Both the position numbers and the translations under genes were made by a program. The notes under the pieces are model-generated. The model worked only from the letters and a program-made list of their open reading frames with translations, was not told the origin of the DNA and made no database searches. Shown in pieces: positions 8,772 through 17,379 of a DNA stretch of 64,000 bases. Position 1 is the stretch's first letter, and every line of letters begins with the position of its first letter. Source of the stretch: Leadbetterella sp040829825 (GTDB lineage Bacteria; Bacteroidota; Bacteroidia; Cytophagales; Spirosomataceae); assembly GCF_040829825.1 (NCBI RefSeq), contig NZ_JBFOLH010000016.1. One strand, written 5' to 3'.

Positions 8772-10040
8772 TTAGGGCGACTTCAATGTCTTTCCAAGCA
8801 CCTTGCTTCTGCCATCTATAAGGTGAGTGACCGGCAGGTCCAGGATCTTCGCTACCAGCGGATATACGTGGATATTCTCAAACGTACCAATAACCTTACC
8901 CGGCTTAAAAGCCGGGCCCCAGGCCATAAACGTGGCTTTCATTTCAGGTACCTTTTTAGGATCATAGCCGTGCGCGCCGGGGTATTTCCGCTTTGAGGGC
9001 GGATTGGAGCCGAACACTTTCGGGGCCCTGGGCACCAGCAGGATATCACCGATCCGGTCATCGGCGTTGGTTCTGAAGTGCAGTCTTTTCGGGAAATGCC
9101 GGGTCAGGTAAACCTTATAATCCTTATTTCTTTCTTTTTTCAGCTGCCTGTATACCGGCCGCACCTGTTCAGGATTCAGGGCATGAATGCGTACCAGCGA
9201 ATAGCTGTTGATCACCACAAACTTCCGGTTGCTGACCAGCTCCGGAACAGGAATGGGATGATCCACATCTGAAAGAAGCATGCCGTGATCAGACACAAAC
9301 ACAAAGTTTACATCCGGCAGGCCCAGCTTCGACACTTCCGCCACCAGCTTGCCGATGGCCTCGTCTACCTGGTGCACAGCGGCTTCGGTTTCTCTGGCGT
9401 CAGGTCCGTAATAATGGCCCTGACTGTCTACTTCCGGGAAATACAGGGTGATCAGGTGCGGGCGCTCCGCTTCAGGCAACTGCAGCCATTCTTTTACGAT
9501 CTCCACCTTCCTGTCGTTTGAGAACTCATTGTGGTATTTGTAATGGTAGGTAGGCGGGATACCGGCCACCCGGCTTTCGGATGCCACCCAGAACAAGCTG
9601 GCCGAAACCAGTCCGTTTTTCTCTGCCAGCCCCCACAGCGGCAGTCCGCCGTACCAGCTGCTGTCGTTCACCATGGCCTTGTTTCCCATGTTGTACGTTG
9701 CATCGCGATGCGGGTCATAGAAGCTGTTATCGACCAGGCCGTGGGTAGAAGGGTACATGCCCGTCACCAGCGTATAATGATTGGGAAAAGTATTGCTGGG
9801 GTACGAAGGGATCATTCCTTTTGAAGCCACCCCGCCAGCCGACAGCTTCAGCAGGTTCACGGCATTGTACTTCGTGGCATAATCGTACCGGAAGCCGTCG
9901 GCCGAGATCAGGATCACGTACGGACGGCCATAATTCTCCGGTAAATTCTTTCTCCCCGCCACCCGGTATTGCGTGGTATCGGCCTGTGCGAAGGCCGGAT
10001 AACCGTAAAGCAGGAAAATAATACCCAATAGTTTCCTCAT
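8772..10040 (-). CDS. secreted nucleotide pyrophosphatase/phosphodiesterase (alkaline phosphatase superfamily)
   Basis: Likely an exported ENPP-type hydrolase cleaving phosphodiester or pyrophosphate bonds. The N-terminus MRKLLGIIFLLYGYPAFAQA is a signal peptide. The first metal site reads ILISADGFRYDY, and the threonine nucleophile lies in the characteristic PSNTFPNHYTLVTGMYP block. Further metal ligands occur in PEVDSQGHYYGPD, VSDHGM and GAHGYDP. The 422-residue length is normal for the bacterial family. It is divergent from a SusC/SusD relic, and such phosphodiesterases are often found beside SusCD pairs, so it may once have served that uptake locus. Substrate unknown. Confidence 0.88.
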   Translation of the reverse strand: MRKLLGIIFLLYGYPAFAQADTTQYRVAGRKNLPENYGRPYVILISADGFRYDYATKYNAVNLLKLSAGGVASKGMIPSYPSNTFPNHYTLVTGMYPSTHGLVDNSFYDPHRDATYNMGNKAMVNDSSWYGGLPLWGLAEKNGLVSASLFWVASESRVAGIPPTYHYKYHNEFSNDRKVEIVKEWLQLPEAERPHLITLYFPEVDSQGHYYGPDARETEAAVHQVDEAIGKLVAEVSKLGLPDVNFVFVSDHGMLLSDVDHPIPVPELVSNRKFVVINSYSLVRIHALNPEQVRPVYRQLKKERNKDYKVYLTRHFPKRLHFRTNADDRIGDILLVPRAPKVFGSNPPSKRKYPGAHGYDPKKVPEMKATFMAWGPAFKPGKVIGTFENIHVYPLVAKILDLPVTHLIDGRSKVLGKTLKSP

Positions 10041-10112
10041 AAGTTCCAGTACATATAGTCTGCAATATACATTTCATTTATGTTCCCGGCCGAATAGCAC
10101 TGTTAAATTCTT

Positions 10113-11255
10113 GTGAAGAAAGGCGGCCGGCCGTTACCTGGAGTAAACGTGGTCATTAAAGGAACGCAGCTGACCACCGTTAATACTACGGCCACCGCTA
10201 CCTGGCGCGATGCCTACGTAGCCATTAACAGGGCGAATAACGTGCTGTCGGCACTGGATAAAGTAGACGAAGGCAAGAGAGACAAGATAGAAGGAGAAGC
10301 CAGGTTTATCCGGGGCTCCCTGTATTTTGAGCTGGTGAGAGCCTATGCCAGGACCTGGGGCGACGGAGACAACAACACCAACCCCGGTGTGCCCCTGGTG
10401 CTAACGCCTACCCGCGGTGTTACCGATGACGACTACAAAAGCAGGAACCCGGTAAGCGAGGTTTACGCCCAGGTTATCCAGGATCTGACCGAAGCGGCGA
10501 AGCTGCTCCCGGCCTCCAACACCATTTATGCTACCAGCGGAGCCGCTTATGCCCAGCTTGCAAGGGTATACCTTCAGCAGGGCGACTACGCCGGGGCCCG
10601 TGATGCCGCCGATAAGGTGATCCAATCAGGCGAATATACGCTTGCATCGGCCTTCTCCGACCTGTTTTTCACCTACCTGAATAACGGCGGGGCATCTCCG
10701 AAAGAGTATATCTTTTCTATGGTGGTTACCCCCCAGGACGGCTCCTCTGACCTGAACACGTTTTACGGGGTAACCGTAGGCTCTATTCCGGGTACGGCAG
10801 GCCGGGGCGACATGCGGGTTCAGCAGGCTCACCTCGACCTGTACGAAGCCGGTGATGCAAGAGGCGCCTTCTTTGTGCGGGCCAATAACAATACCTACAC
10901 CGAGAAGCACCTCGACCTGTTTGGCAATGTACCGGTGGTACGCCTGGCTGAAATGTACCTTACCCGTGCCGAAGCTAACCTGCGCCTGGGTACAGCCGTA
11001 GGTGCCACACCGGCCGCTGATGTGAATAAAATACGCTCAAGAGCAGGCCTTGCTCCTCTAAGTGCAGTAACGCTTACCGATGTGCTTAAAGAACGCAAGC
11101 TGGAGCTGATGTTTGAAGGGCTCCAGGTGCATGACCAGAAAAGACTGAAAGAAACCCGGGGCGGTATTGCCTATAATTCACCCCGGCTGATTCTTCCTAT
11201 TCCCCAGCGGGAAATGGATACCAACAAAAAGCTGGTTCAGAACCAGGGGTATTAA
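10113..11255 (+). pseudogene. chimeric relic: SusC N-terminal scrap joined to a SusD-family C-terminal part
   Basis: The frame opens with GTG and reads KKGGRPLPGVNVVIKGTQ, the start of the CarboxypepD_reg domain normally found at the N-terminus of SusC receptors. After about 20 residues it changes to SusD/RagB sequence (TWRDAYVAINRANNVLSALD onward) and runs to a normal SusD end (LILPIPQREMDTNKKLVQNQGY region). It has no signal peptide or lipobox and lacks the first roughly 100 residues of SusD. The simplest reading is a deletion that removed nearly all of susC and the start of susD and fused them in frame. Without an export signal the product cannot work as an outer-membrane lipoprotein. Confidence 0.75.
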
Positions 11256-11285
11256 GCAGCTGAAAATGCAGCTACTGAAGAAAAT

Positions 11286-11320
11286 CCGGAAAGCGTCATG
11301 CTTTCCGGGTTTTCTTTTTT
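11286..11320 (+). terminator. intrinsic terminator after the SusD relic
   Basis: Perfect 9-bp stem CCGGAAAGC / GCTTTCCGG (11286-11294 and 11300-11308) with loop GTCAT, followed by a T-rich tail. The signal survives although the gene is broken. Confidence 0.85.
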
Positions 11321-11416
11321 TGGCGGGGATTTCAAATAAACAGGGCAGTTTGGCTTTTTTTCACTTTGTATTTTGTTAATTATACGTACATTTTATAAAA
11401 AAAAGTACGTACTACT

Positions 11417-11500
11417 ATGACAACCAAGCCGACACTGGCAGTAGAAAAATATGAAAAAGGTATTTGCAGACACCCATATCCTGGTAGATCTGATTGCTGA
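11417..11500 (+). pseudogene. antitoxin-gene stub upstream of the PIN relic
   Basis: A 27-codon frame starting MTTKPTLAVEKYEKG. The first ten residues look like the start of a short antitoxin of the kind that pairs with PIN toxins. It then runs straight into the overlap with the next start codon, as if the middle had been deleted. It is too short to fold as an antitoxin. The assignment rests mainly on position before the PIN fragment. Confidence 0.4.
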
Positions 11501-11585
11501 CCGCCATCCCTTCAGCAAATACGCTATTGAGCTTTTCCGGTATAAGGTTCTGGCGCCCGAAGAAGCCATTACTGAGCTGTCATAA
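11451..11585 (+). pseudogene. PIN-domain (VapC-like) toxin relic with internal deletion
   Basis: The 44-residue frame begins MKKVFADTHILVDLIADRHP and FSKYAIELF, a good match to the first strand and helix of PIN ribonucleases, with the acidic residue D7 in place. It then jumps to VLAPEEAITELS, which looks like a PIN C-terminus. About 90 residues of core, with the remaining catalytic acids, are missing, so it cannot be active. It overlaps the 3' end of the convergent GH92 gene by 17 bases, so the deletion left the neighbour intact. Confidence 0.55.
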
Positions 11586-13839
11586 AAAACTGTATCTTCC
11601 CGCCCTTCACAATATCCGAGTGCTTCAGGCGAAATCCGTTCAGCGGTTTCCCGTTCAGCAGTATCTTCTGAACATGCACATTCTGCGGGCCGGGATTAAC
11701 GCTCTCTACCGTAAAGGTTTTCCCGTTTTCCAGGCTCAGAACGGCTTCGTGCACCAGCGGGCTGCCGATCCAGTATTCTTCCGAACCCGGCGCTACCGGG
11801 TAAAACCCGAGGCTGCTGAACAGGTACCAGGCGCTCATCTGCCCGCAGTCGTCGTTGCCGCGCAGTCCGTCTGCCCCGTTATCGTACTGGTGGCTCAGGA
11901 TCATCCGGATCCGCTCCTGGGCTTTGCGGGGCTGGCCGACCAGGTTGTAGAGGTAGGCCACATGATGAGCCGGCTCATTGCCGTGCACATAGTTACCGAT
12001 GATGCCTTCACGGGTGATGTCTTCGGTCTGGGCAAAGAACTCGTCGGGAAGATGCATGGTAAACAGCGAATCCAGGTAACGGATAAGGCGTTTCTCCCCG
12101 CCCAGCATCTCTTTCAGCGCCTCCGGATCGTGGGGTACATACAGGGTGTAGTTCCAGGTATTTCCTTCAATAAAGCCCTGTCCGTGGGTATCCAGCACAT
12201 CAAATTTTTCCCGGAAGGTACCGTCTTTCAGTCGCGGGCGCATAAACCCGATGCGTGTGTCGTACACGTTCCGCCAGTTCTCCGAGCGTTTCAGGAACTC
12301 ACGGTATACGTCCTCTTTCCCCAGGTGCCGCGCCAGCATGGCAATGCACCAGTCGTCGTAGGCATATTCCAGGGTATTCGAAACGGAGGTACCGTTGGTT
12401 TCATCGGGCACATAGCCCTTGTCGATATAAGCGCCTATACCCTCGTATCTTCTCTGGCGGGCGGTGGTTACGCATGCCTCCAGGGCTTCAGCGGCATTAC
12501 CTTTGTACACACCTTTGATGATGGCATCGGCAATAACCGAAACGCTGTGGTAACCGCTCATGCACCAGTTGTCGTTGGCATAATGCGACCACACCGGCAG
12601 CATCTTCAGCGTACTTTGCCGGTAATGTTCCATCATGCTCTGCACCATGTCGGCATTCCGGGAAGGATTCACCAGGTTCATATAGGGGTGAAAAGCCCGG
12701 AAGGTGTCCCAGAGTGAAAACGAGGTATAATTGGTAAAGCCTTTTGCCTGGTGAACCTCGTAGTCGAGCCCCCGGTACTTCCCGTCAGAATCCATATAAA
12801 CGGTAGGCATCAGGGCGGCATGGTACATGGCTGTATAGAAGTTCACATAGTCTTTTTCCGAAGGAAGCTTCACCCGGATCTTCGCCAGCTCCTTCTCCCA
12901 GAGCTGCTGTCCTTCGGCTTTGGTTTTGTCGAAATCCCAGTGCGGAATTTCCGCCTCCCGGTTGGCCGTAGCTCCTGCCATGCTCACCGGTGAAAGCGCC
13001 AGCTTGACCATGATCTGCTCACCGGCCTCCACGTCAAAGTCAAAATGCATGCGCAGCTGCCTTCCGGCCAGGTCAGGGAAATTGTCTGCCTGGTCAAATT
13101 TCCGCCAGAATCCACGGTAAACCTGTCCTTTTTCAAAGTTCTTACTGCCGTATGATTTGAAGGGTTTGGAGAAGGTCATCGAAAAATACACCGTGCGGGT
13201 CCTTGCCCAGCCGTTGGTCTGGCGATAGCCTGTAAGGGTGCTGTCGTTCAGCACGCGTACCACCGTCCATACATTTTTGGCGTCATAGTTATATATACCC
13301 GAGGTCAGGTCAAGGATAATGTGCGCCTCCTCTTTTTCCGGGAAGGTATAGCGGTGAAAACCGGTGCGCAGGCTGGTGGTGAGCTCGGCCTGTATGCCGT
13401 GGTCTTCCAGCAGCACGCTGTAGTAATTGGGCTCTGCATGCTCGCGGTCATGACTGAAGCGGGAACGAAACCCGGTTTCCGGCTTATCTGCCGTTCCGGG
13501 ATTCAGCTGAAGCCTGCCGGTGGTGGGCATCACCAGGAAGTCGCCCAGGTCAGAATGGCCCGTGCCGCTGAAATGCGTATGGCTGAAGCCGGTGATGGTG
13601 GGGTCCTGGTAGCGGTACCCTGCACAAAAGGTATACACTTCCGGGTTGTATTTCCCGTTAAATTCATAGGAAACCGTATCGGTATCCGGGCTGAGCTGCA
13701 CCGATCCGAAAGGCACGGTAGCACCCGGGAAGGTATGCCCCATCTTGGCCGTGCCGATCATAGGATCTACGTACCGGATCAGTTGTTGAGCGCGAGAAAT
13801 GCCGGGAAGAAGAAAGAGTAAGCAGATAAATCTATGCAT
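11569..13839 (-). CDS. GH92 family alpha-mannosidase, secreted
   Basis: Glycoside hydrolase family 92 enzymes are calcium-dependent exo-alpha-mannosidases acting on mannan or N-glycan branches. The signal peptide is MHRFICLLFLLPGISRAQQ. The mature start YVDPMIGTAKMGHTFPGA and VPFGSVQLSPDT is the family hallmark. Later segments include SLWDTFRAFHPYMNLVNP, the Glu-rich GNTWNYTLYVPHDPEAL region and NDDCGQMSAWYLFSSLGFYPV. The length of 756 residues is typical. The gene follows a DinB-fold gene by 24 bases and probably shares its transcript. The broken SusCD locus nearby suggests the remains of a glycan-utilisation cluster. Confidence 0.93.
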   Translation of the reverse strand: MHRFICLLFLLPGISRAQQLIRYVDPMIGTAKMGHTFPGATVPFGSVQLSPDTDTVSYEFNGKYNPEVYTFCAGYRYQDPTITGFSHTHFSGTGHSDLGDFLVMPTTGRLQLNPGTADKPETGFRSRFSHDREHAEPNYYSVLLEDHGIQAELTTSLRTGFHRYTFPEKEEAHIILDLTSGIYNYDAKNVWTVVRVLNDSTLTGYRQTNGWARTRTVYFSMTFSKPFKSYGSKNFEKGQVYRGFWRKFDQADNFPDLAGRQLRMHFDFDVEAGEQIMVKLALSPVSMAGATANREAEIPHWDFDKTKAEGQQLWEKELAKIRVKLPSEKDYVNFYTAMYHAALMPTVYMDSDGKYRGLDYEVHQAKGFTNYTSFSLWDTFRAFHPYMNLVNPSRNADMVQSMMEHYRQSTLKMLPVWSHYANDNWCMSGYHSVSVIADAIIKGVYKGNAAEALEACVTTARQRRYEGIGAYIDKGYVPDETNGTSVSNTLEYAYDDWCIAMLARHLGKEDVYREFLKRSENWRNVYDTRIGFMRPRLKDGTFREKFDVLDTHGQGFIEGNTWNYTLYVPHDPEALKEMLGGEKRLIRYLDSLFTMHLPDEFFAQTEDITREGIIGNYVHGNEPAHHVAYLYNLVGQPRKAQERIRMILSHQYDNGADGLRGNDDCGQMSAWYLFSSLGFYPVAPGSEEYWIGSPLVHEAVLSLENGKTFTVESVNPGPQNVHVQKILLNGKPLNGFRLKHSDIVKGGKIQFFMTAQ

Positions 13840-13863
13840 TCCTGTTTTTTTGATCCTGTAAAG

Positions 13864-14391
13864 TTAAACGATTTTTGTGTTAAAATTGCCCGGGCTGACT
13901 ATCCTGGCCGTCACCTTCATTTGCCCCAGGTGCCGCATACCGTGCTCTGCGCTGTGAAACAGCAGGCCTGCCAGGGTGACCGGGATTTTCTTCCGCCCCA
14001 GGAAGCGCGTTTCCGTCAGGCGGTTTTCATCAATGCCCATCAGCCGGCTGATAGCTTCTTCAACGGTTTTATCCAGCGCGTCAAGAAGGACAGACACTTT
14101 CCCGTCTTCTTCCTCTGCAGCCTCTGATCTCAGCCGGGCAAACTGCTCATCACTGAGCGGTTTTTCTTCTGCATAGGTAAACATCCTGTCGATAACCCCG
14201 GCCATGTGCTTCAGGTGAAACCCTACCGAAGCCACCCCGTTCGGCCGCATCCAGAGGTCTGCGTCGCGAAAAGCGGCCAGGTCTCCGTTAGCTTCCCGCC
14301 TCAATTGCAATAAAGCATGGGCCACCGGCTGCAACAGGCCGGGTACGCCCTGTACGGGCCCCTTCATCCAGAATTCCAGGTCATCTGTCAT
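13864..14391 (-). CDS. DinB-fold protein (DinB/YfiT-like metal-binding four-helix bundle)
   Basis: A 175-residue protein with the three-histidine metal-site pattern of DinB-like enzymes: HLKHMAG near residues 60-66 and HSAEHGMRHLGQM near 147-159. The family includes thiol-dependent transferases such as bacillithiol S-transferases, but many members are uncharacterised. There is no signal peptide, so it is cytoplasmic. It is the first gene of a probable pair with the GH92 mannosidase, an unlikely functional partner. The 187-bp divergent gap to fadD shows no clear promoter match on either strand. Confidence 0.8.
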   Translation of the reverse strand: MTDDLEFWMKGPVQGVPGLLQPVAHALLQLRREANGDLAAFRDADLWMRPNGVASVGFHLKHMAGVIDRMFTYAEEKPLSDEQFARLRSEAAEEEDGKVSVLLDALDKTVEEAISRLMGIDENRLTETRFLGRKKIPVTLAGLLFHSAEHGMRHLGQMKVTARIVSPGNFNTKIV

Positions 14392-14578
14392 TATTTTCCT
14401 GCCGTTTAATTTCCTGTACCATCATTTCATCCCTGATATAAAAAGCGTATTCTGCGCGAATCGGTTCTTTTTTAAATATACTTTATTAAAAAATTCCTAT
14501 GCTAAAAAAATCCTACTATTTTTACGTTTATTCCAATTCATATACCCGGATCTGTACGGGCCCGGTAAAGCTATCATT

Positions 14579-16261
14579 ATGTCAAACGATTTTCCCTGGT
14601 TTAATCATTACCCGGAGGGAGTTCCTCATGAACTGAACCCCGAAGCATACCCTTCCCTGATTGAGCTTCTTGATGAAGGATTCGAAAAATATGCCGGTCA
14701 ACCCGCTTTTACGTTTATGGACAAGACCCATACGTACCGGCAAATCAAAGACCACGCGTATGCATTTGCGGCTTACCTGCAGAGCTTAGGGTTGAAAACC
14801 GGCGACAAGATTGCCATCCAGATGCCGAACTGTACCCAGTATCCCGTGGCCCTGTTCGGTTCTATCCTAGCAGGACTGGTGGTAGTAAATACCAACCCGC
14901 TGTATACCCCCCGGGAAATGAAGCACCAGTTCTCCGATTCGGAGGCGAAGGCCATTGTTATCGTAGCCAATTTTGCCTTCAACCTTGAAAAAGTCATTGG
15001 CGACACCCAGATAAAGCATGTTATTGTTACCGGGATGGGCGATATGCTGGGTTTCCCGAAAAAGCAGATCGTGAACTTCGTGGTCAAAACGGTCAAAAAA
15101 ATGGTTCCGGCCTACCACCTGCCGGGCAGTGTTTCGTTTTCAGAGGCCCTCTCCCGCGGGAAAGCCGCTACCTATACCAAGCCCGATGCCCGTATCAATG
15201 ACCTCGTGCTGATCCAGTATACCGGCGGTACCACGGGCGTTTCCAAAGGGGCCGAGCTTACACACCGTAACCTGATTGCCAATATGGAGGGCATCAGCCT
15301 GTGGTTCCAGCCTGCGTTAAAGTACGATATCCCAAGGAAAATCCTGGGAGCGCTGCCGTTTTACCATATTTTTGCGCTGACGGTCAATGTCTTCGCTATG
15401 ATGAAGCTGGGCTTCCATAATATTCTTATTCCTAATCCGAGAGACCAGAAAGCCCTGCTGGGCGATCTTAAAAAGCACCGGATCTTTATTTTTCCCGGTC
15501 TCAATACCCTTTTTAATGCCCTCCTGAATAACGAGGAGTTCCGGGCGCTCGACTTTTCGACCCTAAAGATCACCGTATCCGGCGGAATGGCCCTGCAAGC
15601 TGCCGTAGCGGAACGATGGTACGAGGTGACGGGCTGCAGGATATCGGAGGGTTACGGGTTATCGGAAACCTCGCCCGTACTCTCGGTTAACCCGGTCAGC
15701 GGCGGACAGCAGCTGGGCACCATTGGCCTGCCTTTCCCTTCTACCATCATGAAGATCCTGAAAGACGACGGCCAATGGGGAGCTCCCGATGAGATCGGGG
15801 AGATCTGTGCACACGGCCCGCAGGTGATGAACGGGTATTACAAGCGGCCCGAAGAGACCGCCAACGTGTTTTATACCGACCCCGCAGACGGTAAAAAGTA
15901 CTTTAAAACGGGAGATATCGGCCTTATGCAACCCGACGGCTTTTTCAAGATCGTGGACCGCAAGAAAGACATGATCCTGGTGTCGGGCTTCAATGTTTAC
16001 CCGAACGAGATCGAAGAGGTGATCTCGCAATGTCCTGGGGTGCTGGAAGTGGCCTGTGTGGGGGTGAAAGACGACAAGTCTACCGAGGCGGTGAAGATCT
16101 TTGTGGTGAAGAAAGACCCCAACCTGACCGAAGAGGCTATCCGTGCCTATGCAAAAGAAAACCTGACCGCCTACAAACGGCCCCGGTATGTGGAGTTCCG
16201 CGATGACCTCCCCAAAACCAACGTAGGCAAGATACTTCGCCGTGAGCTGAAAGAAAGCTGA
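14579..16261 (+). CDS. fadD: long-chain fatty acid--CoA ligase (FadD type)
   Basis: Activates fatty acids to acyl-CoA through an acyl-adenylate. The 560-residue ANL-superfamily protein shows the AMP-binding loop YTGGTTGVSKGAELTH near residues 214-229. It also shows GALPFYHIFALTVN, the GYGLSETSPVLSVNP motif, the GEICAHGPQVMNGYYKRPEET block, the hinge FKIVDRKKDMILVSGFNVYP, and the catalytic lysine near KTNVGKILRREL. The ATG at 1 gives MSNDFPWFNHYPEGVP. It stands alone with yidD downstream. The exact chain-length preference cannot be read. Confidence 0.92.
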   Translation: MSNDFPWFNHYPEGVPHELNPEAYPSLIELLDEGFEKYAGQPAFTFMDKTHTYRQIKDHAYAFAAYLQSLGLKTGDKIAIQMPNCTQYPVALFGSILAGLVVVNTNPLYTPREMKHQFSDSEAKAIVIVANFAFNLEKVIGDTQIKHVIVTGMGDMLGFPKKQIVNFVVKTVKKMVPAYHLPGSVSFSEALSRGKAATYTKPDARINDLVLIQYTGGTTGVSKGAELTHRNLIANMEGISLWFQPALKYDIPRKILGALPFYHIFALTVNVFAMMKLGFHNILIPNPRDQKALLGDLKKHRIFIFPGLNTLFNALLNNEEFRALDFSTLKITVSGGMALQAAVAERWYEVTGCRISEGYGLSETSPVLSVNPVSGGQQLGTIGLPFPSTIMKILKDDGQWGAPDEIGEICAHGPQVMNGYYKRPEETANVFYTDPADGKKYFKTGDIGLMQPDGFFKIVDRKKDMILVSGFNVYPNEIEEVISQCPGVLEVACVGVKDDKSTEAVKIFVVKKDPNLTEEAIRAYAKENLTAYKRPRYVEFRDDLPKTNVGKILRRELKES

Positions 16262-16337
16262 GCGAACGGAACCCCGAATTTTAATGTTATAGAAGGGGAG
16301 GCTGCCGGTGTGTGGCCTCACCCCTGATATCATTTGC

Positions 16338-16622
16338 ATGAATTTTCTGAACAAAACACTGGGTACTCTGCTGATCTTCCTGGTACGGTTTTACCAGGGG
16401 GCCATCTCCCCTTTTTTGCCTAACGCCTGCCGGTATGATCCCACCTGCTCCCATTATATGATCGGGAGCATACAGGAATGGGGCGTGCTCAAGGGTACCT
16501 GGCTGGGCCTGAAGCGCATAGCGCGGTGCCACCCGTGGGGCGGGTTTGGGTATGACCCGGTGAAAAAAAGAACGAACAGTGAACAACGAACAACGAATAG
16601 TGATAACAAAAATGTTTCATAA
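16338..16622 (+). CDS. yidD: membrane protein insertion efficiency factor YidD
   Basis: A small membrane-associated factor linked to YidC/Sec-dependent insertion. The core LVRFYQGAISPFLPNACRY, PTCSHYMIGSIQEWG, KGTWLGLKRIARCHPWG is diagnostic, with the conserved cysteines. The start is taken at ATG 16338 (MNFLNKTLG); ten upstream in-frame codons are not typical of the family. The last ~19 residues (KKRTNSEQRTTNSDNKNVS) lie in an inverted repeat and are not family-like, so the C-terminus has been extended by repeat DNA. Confidence 0.9.
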   Translation: MNFLNKTLGTLLIFLVRFYQGAISPFLPNACRYDPTCSHYMIGSIQEWGVLKGTWLGLKRIARCHPWGGFGYDPVKKRTNSEQRTTNSDNKNVS

Positions 16623-16641
16623 TTGTTAGTTGTTCACTGTT
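16575..16641. repeat. 13-bp inverted repeat overlapping the yidD 3' end
   Basis: AACAGTGAACAAC (16575-16587) is the exact inverse of GTTGTTCACTGTT (16629-16641), with further partial copies of GAACAAC and TTGTTCACTG on each side. It lies between convergent genes and codes for the odd YidD tail. It probably acts as a transcript-end hairpin or is a dispersed repeat. Confidence 0.65.
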
Positions 16642-16647
16642 AATTGT

Positions 16648-17205
16648 TCACTGCAATAGTTGCACCAGCTCCTGCTGAATCTCCACCCCCTTATCTCCAT
16701 TGTACCATTTCTGGATTTCGGTTTTCACGGTTTCGAAATCGGCTTTTTCGGCTGTGAGCCGGGCGTATATTTCCTGGCAGCCTGCGGGGCGCGGGCCCCA
16801 TGTGGCCAGATCCCGGCCGGCGGCATCTCTGAAAATGATCTTGGGAATAGACTTTGAGCCGGCCGTGAGGTAGTCGTTTATCCGGAAAGGCTCGCTGTCT
16901 CTTAACTCGTAATCTACCCGGATCAGCGGGTTCAGCTCACCCAGCATATGGAAAAACGGCACGCTGTGGGCCGCATCACCGCACCAGGGCTCGGTAATGA
17001 CGATCCAGTTCTGCGGCTCTTTAATGCCTTTTACAATTGCGGTCAGCTCTTCTGAAAGCTTACCCGTTTTCAGCCAGCGGTTCATGCGCGACCAGTTCAT
17101 GCGGGTATACTCAATGTAATCGGGGTTGTCATAGGGAGCGGCCTGTTCTTCATTGCTTTTGTCAATAATAGACCTGAAATAATCGAGATAATCCTGGAAT
17201 GTCAT
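16648..17205 (-). CDS. thioredoxin-fold family protein (single-cysteine active site)
   Basis: A 185-residue cytoplasmic protein of the thioredoxin_9-like group. The active-site position reads TEPWCGDAAHSVPF, so the CxxC motif is reduced to one cysteine. A cis-proline segment SIPKIIFRD and a C-terminal helix follow. The N-terminus MTFQDYLDYFRSIIDKSNEE lacks a signal peptide. Related proteins are annotated only as thioredoxin family, and the loss of the second cysteine argues against simple disulfide reductase activity. It is divergent from the gene at 17380 across 174 bp without clear motifs. Confidence 0.75.
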   Translation of the reverse strand: MTFQDYLDYFRSIIDKSNEEQAAPYDNPDYIEYTRMNWSRMNRWLKTGKLSEELTAIVKGIKEPQNWIVITEPWCGDAAHSVPFFHMLGELNPLIRVDYELRDSEPFRINDYLTAGSKSIPKIIFRDAAGRDLATWGPRPAGCQEIYARLTAEKADFETVKTEIQKWYNGDKGVEIQQELVQLLQ

Positions 17206-17379
17206 TGTTCGGAAATAAAACTTATATACCTCCTAAACACAAACCTGCGACAATAGGTGCGACAAGCGTATATGACTTATGTCACATTTTTCAACACCCC
17301 TGTTTACCACTCCCTGACGGCCGTCATTTTTTATGCCGGCTTTTAACAGGTTATTTGTACTCATTTTATCCGTTTTTCT

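Noticed and set aside
11494..12717. A 407-codon open frame on the plus strand opposite the GH92 gene
   Set aside because: It is antisense to well-supported GH92 sequence, has no recognisable domain, and reflects the GC-rich codon pattern of the real gene.
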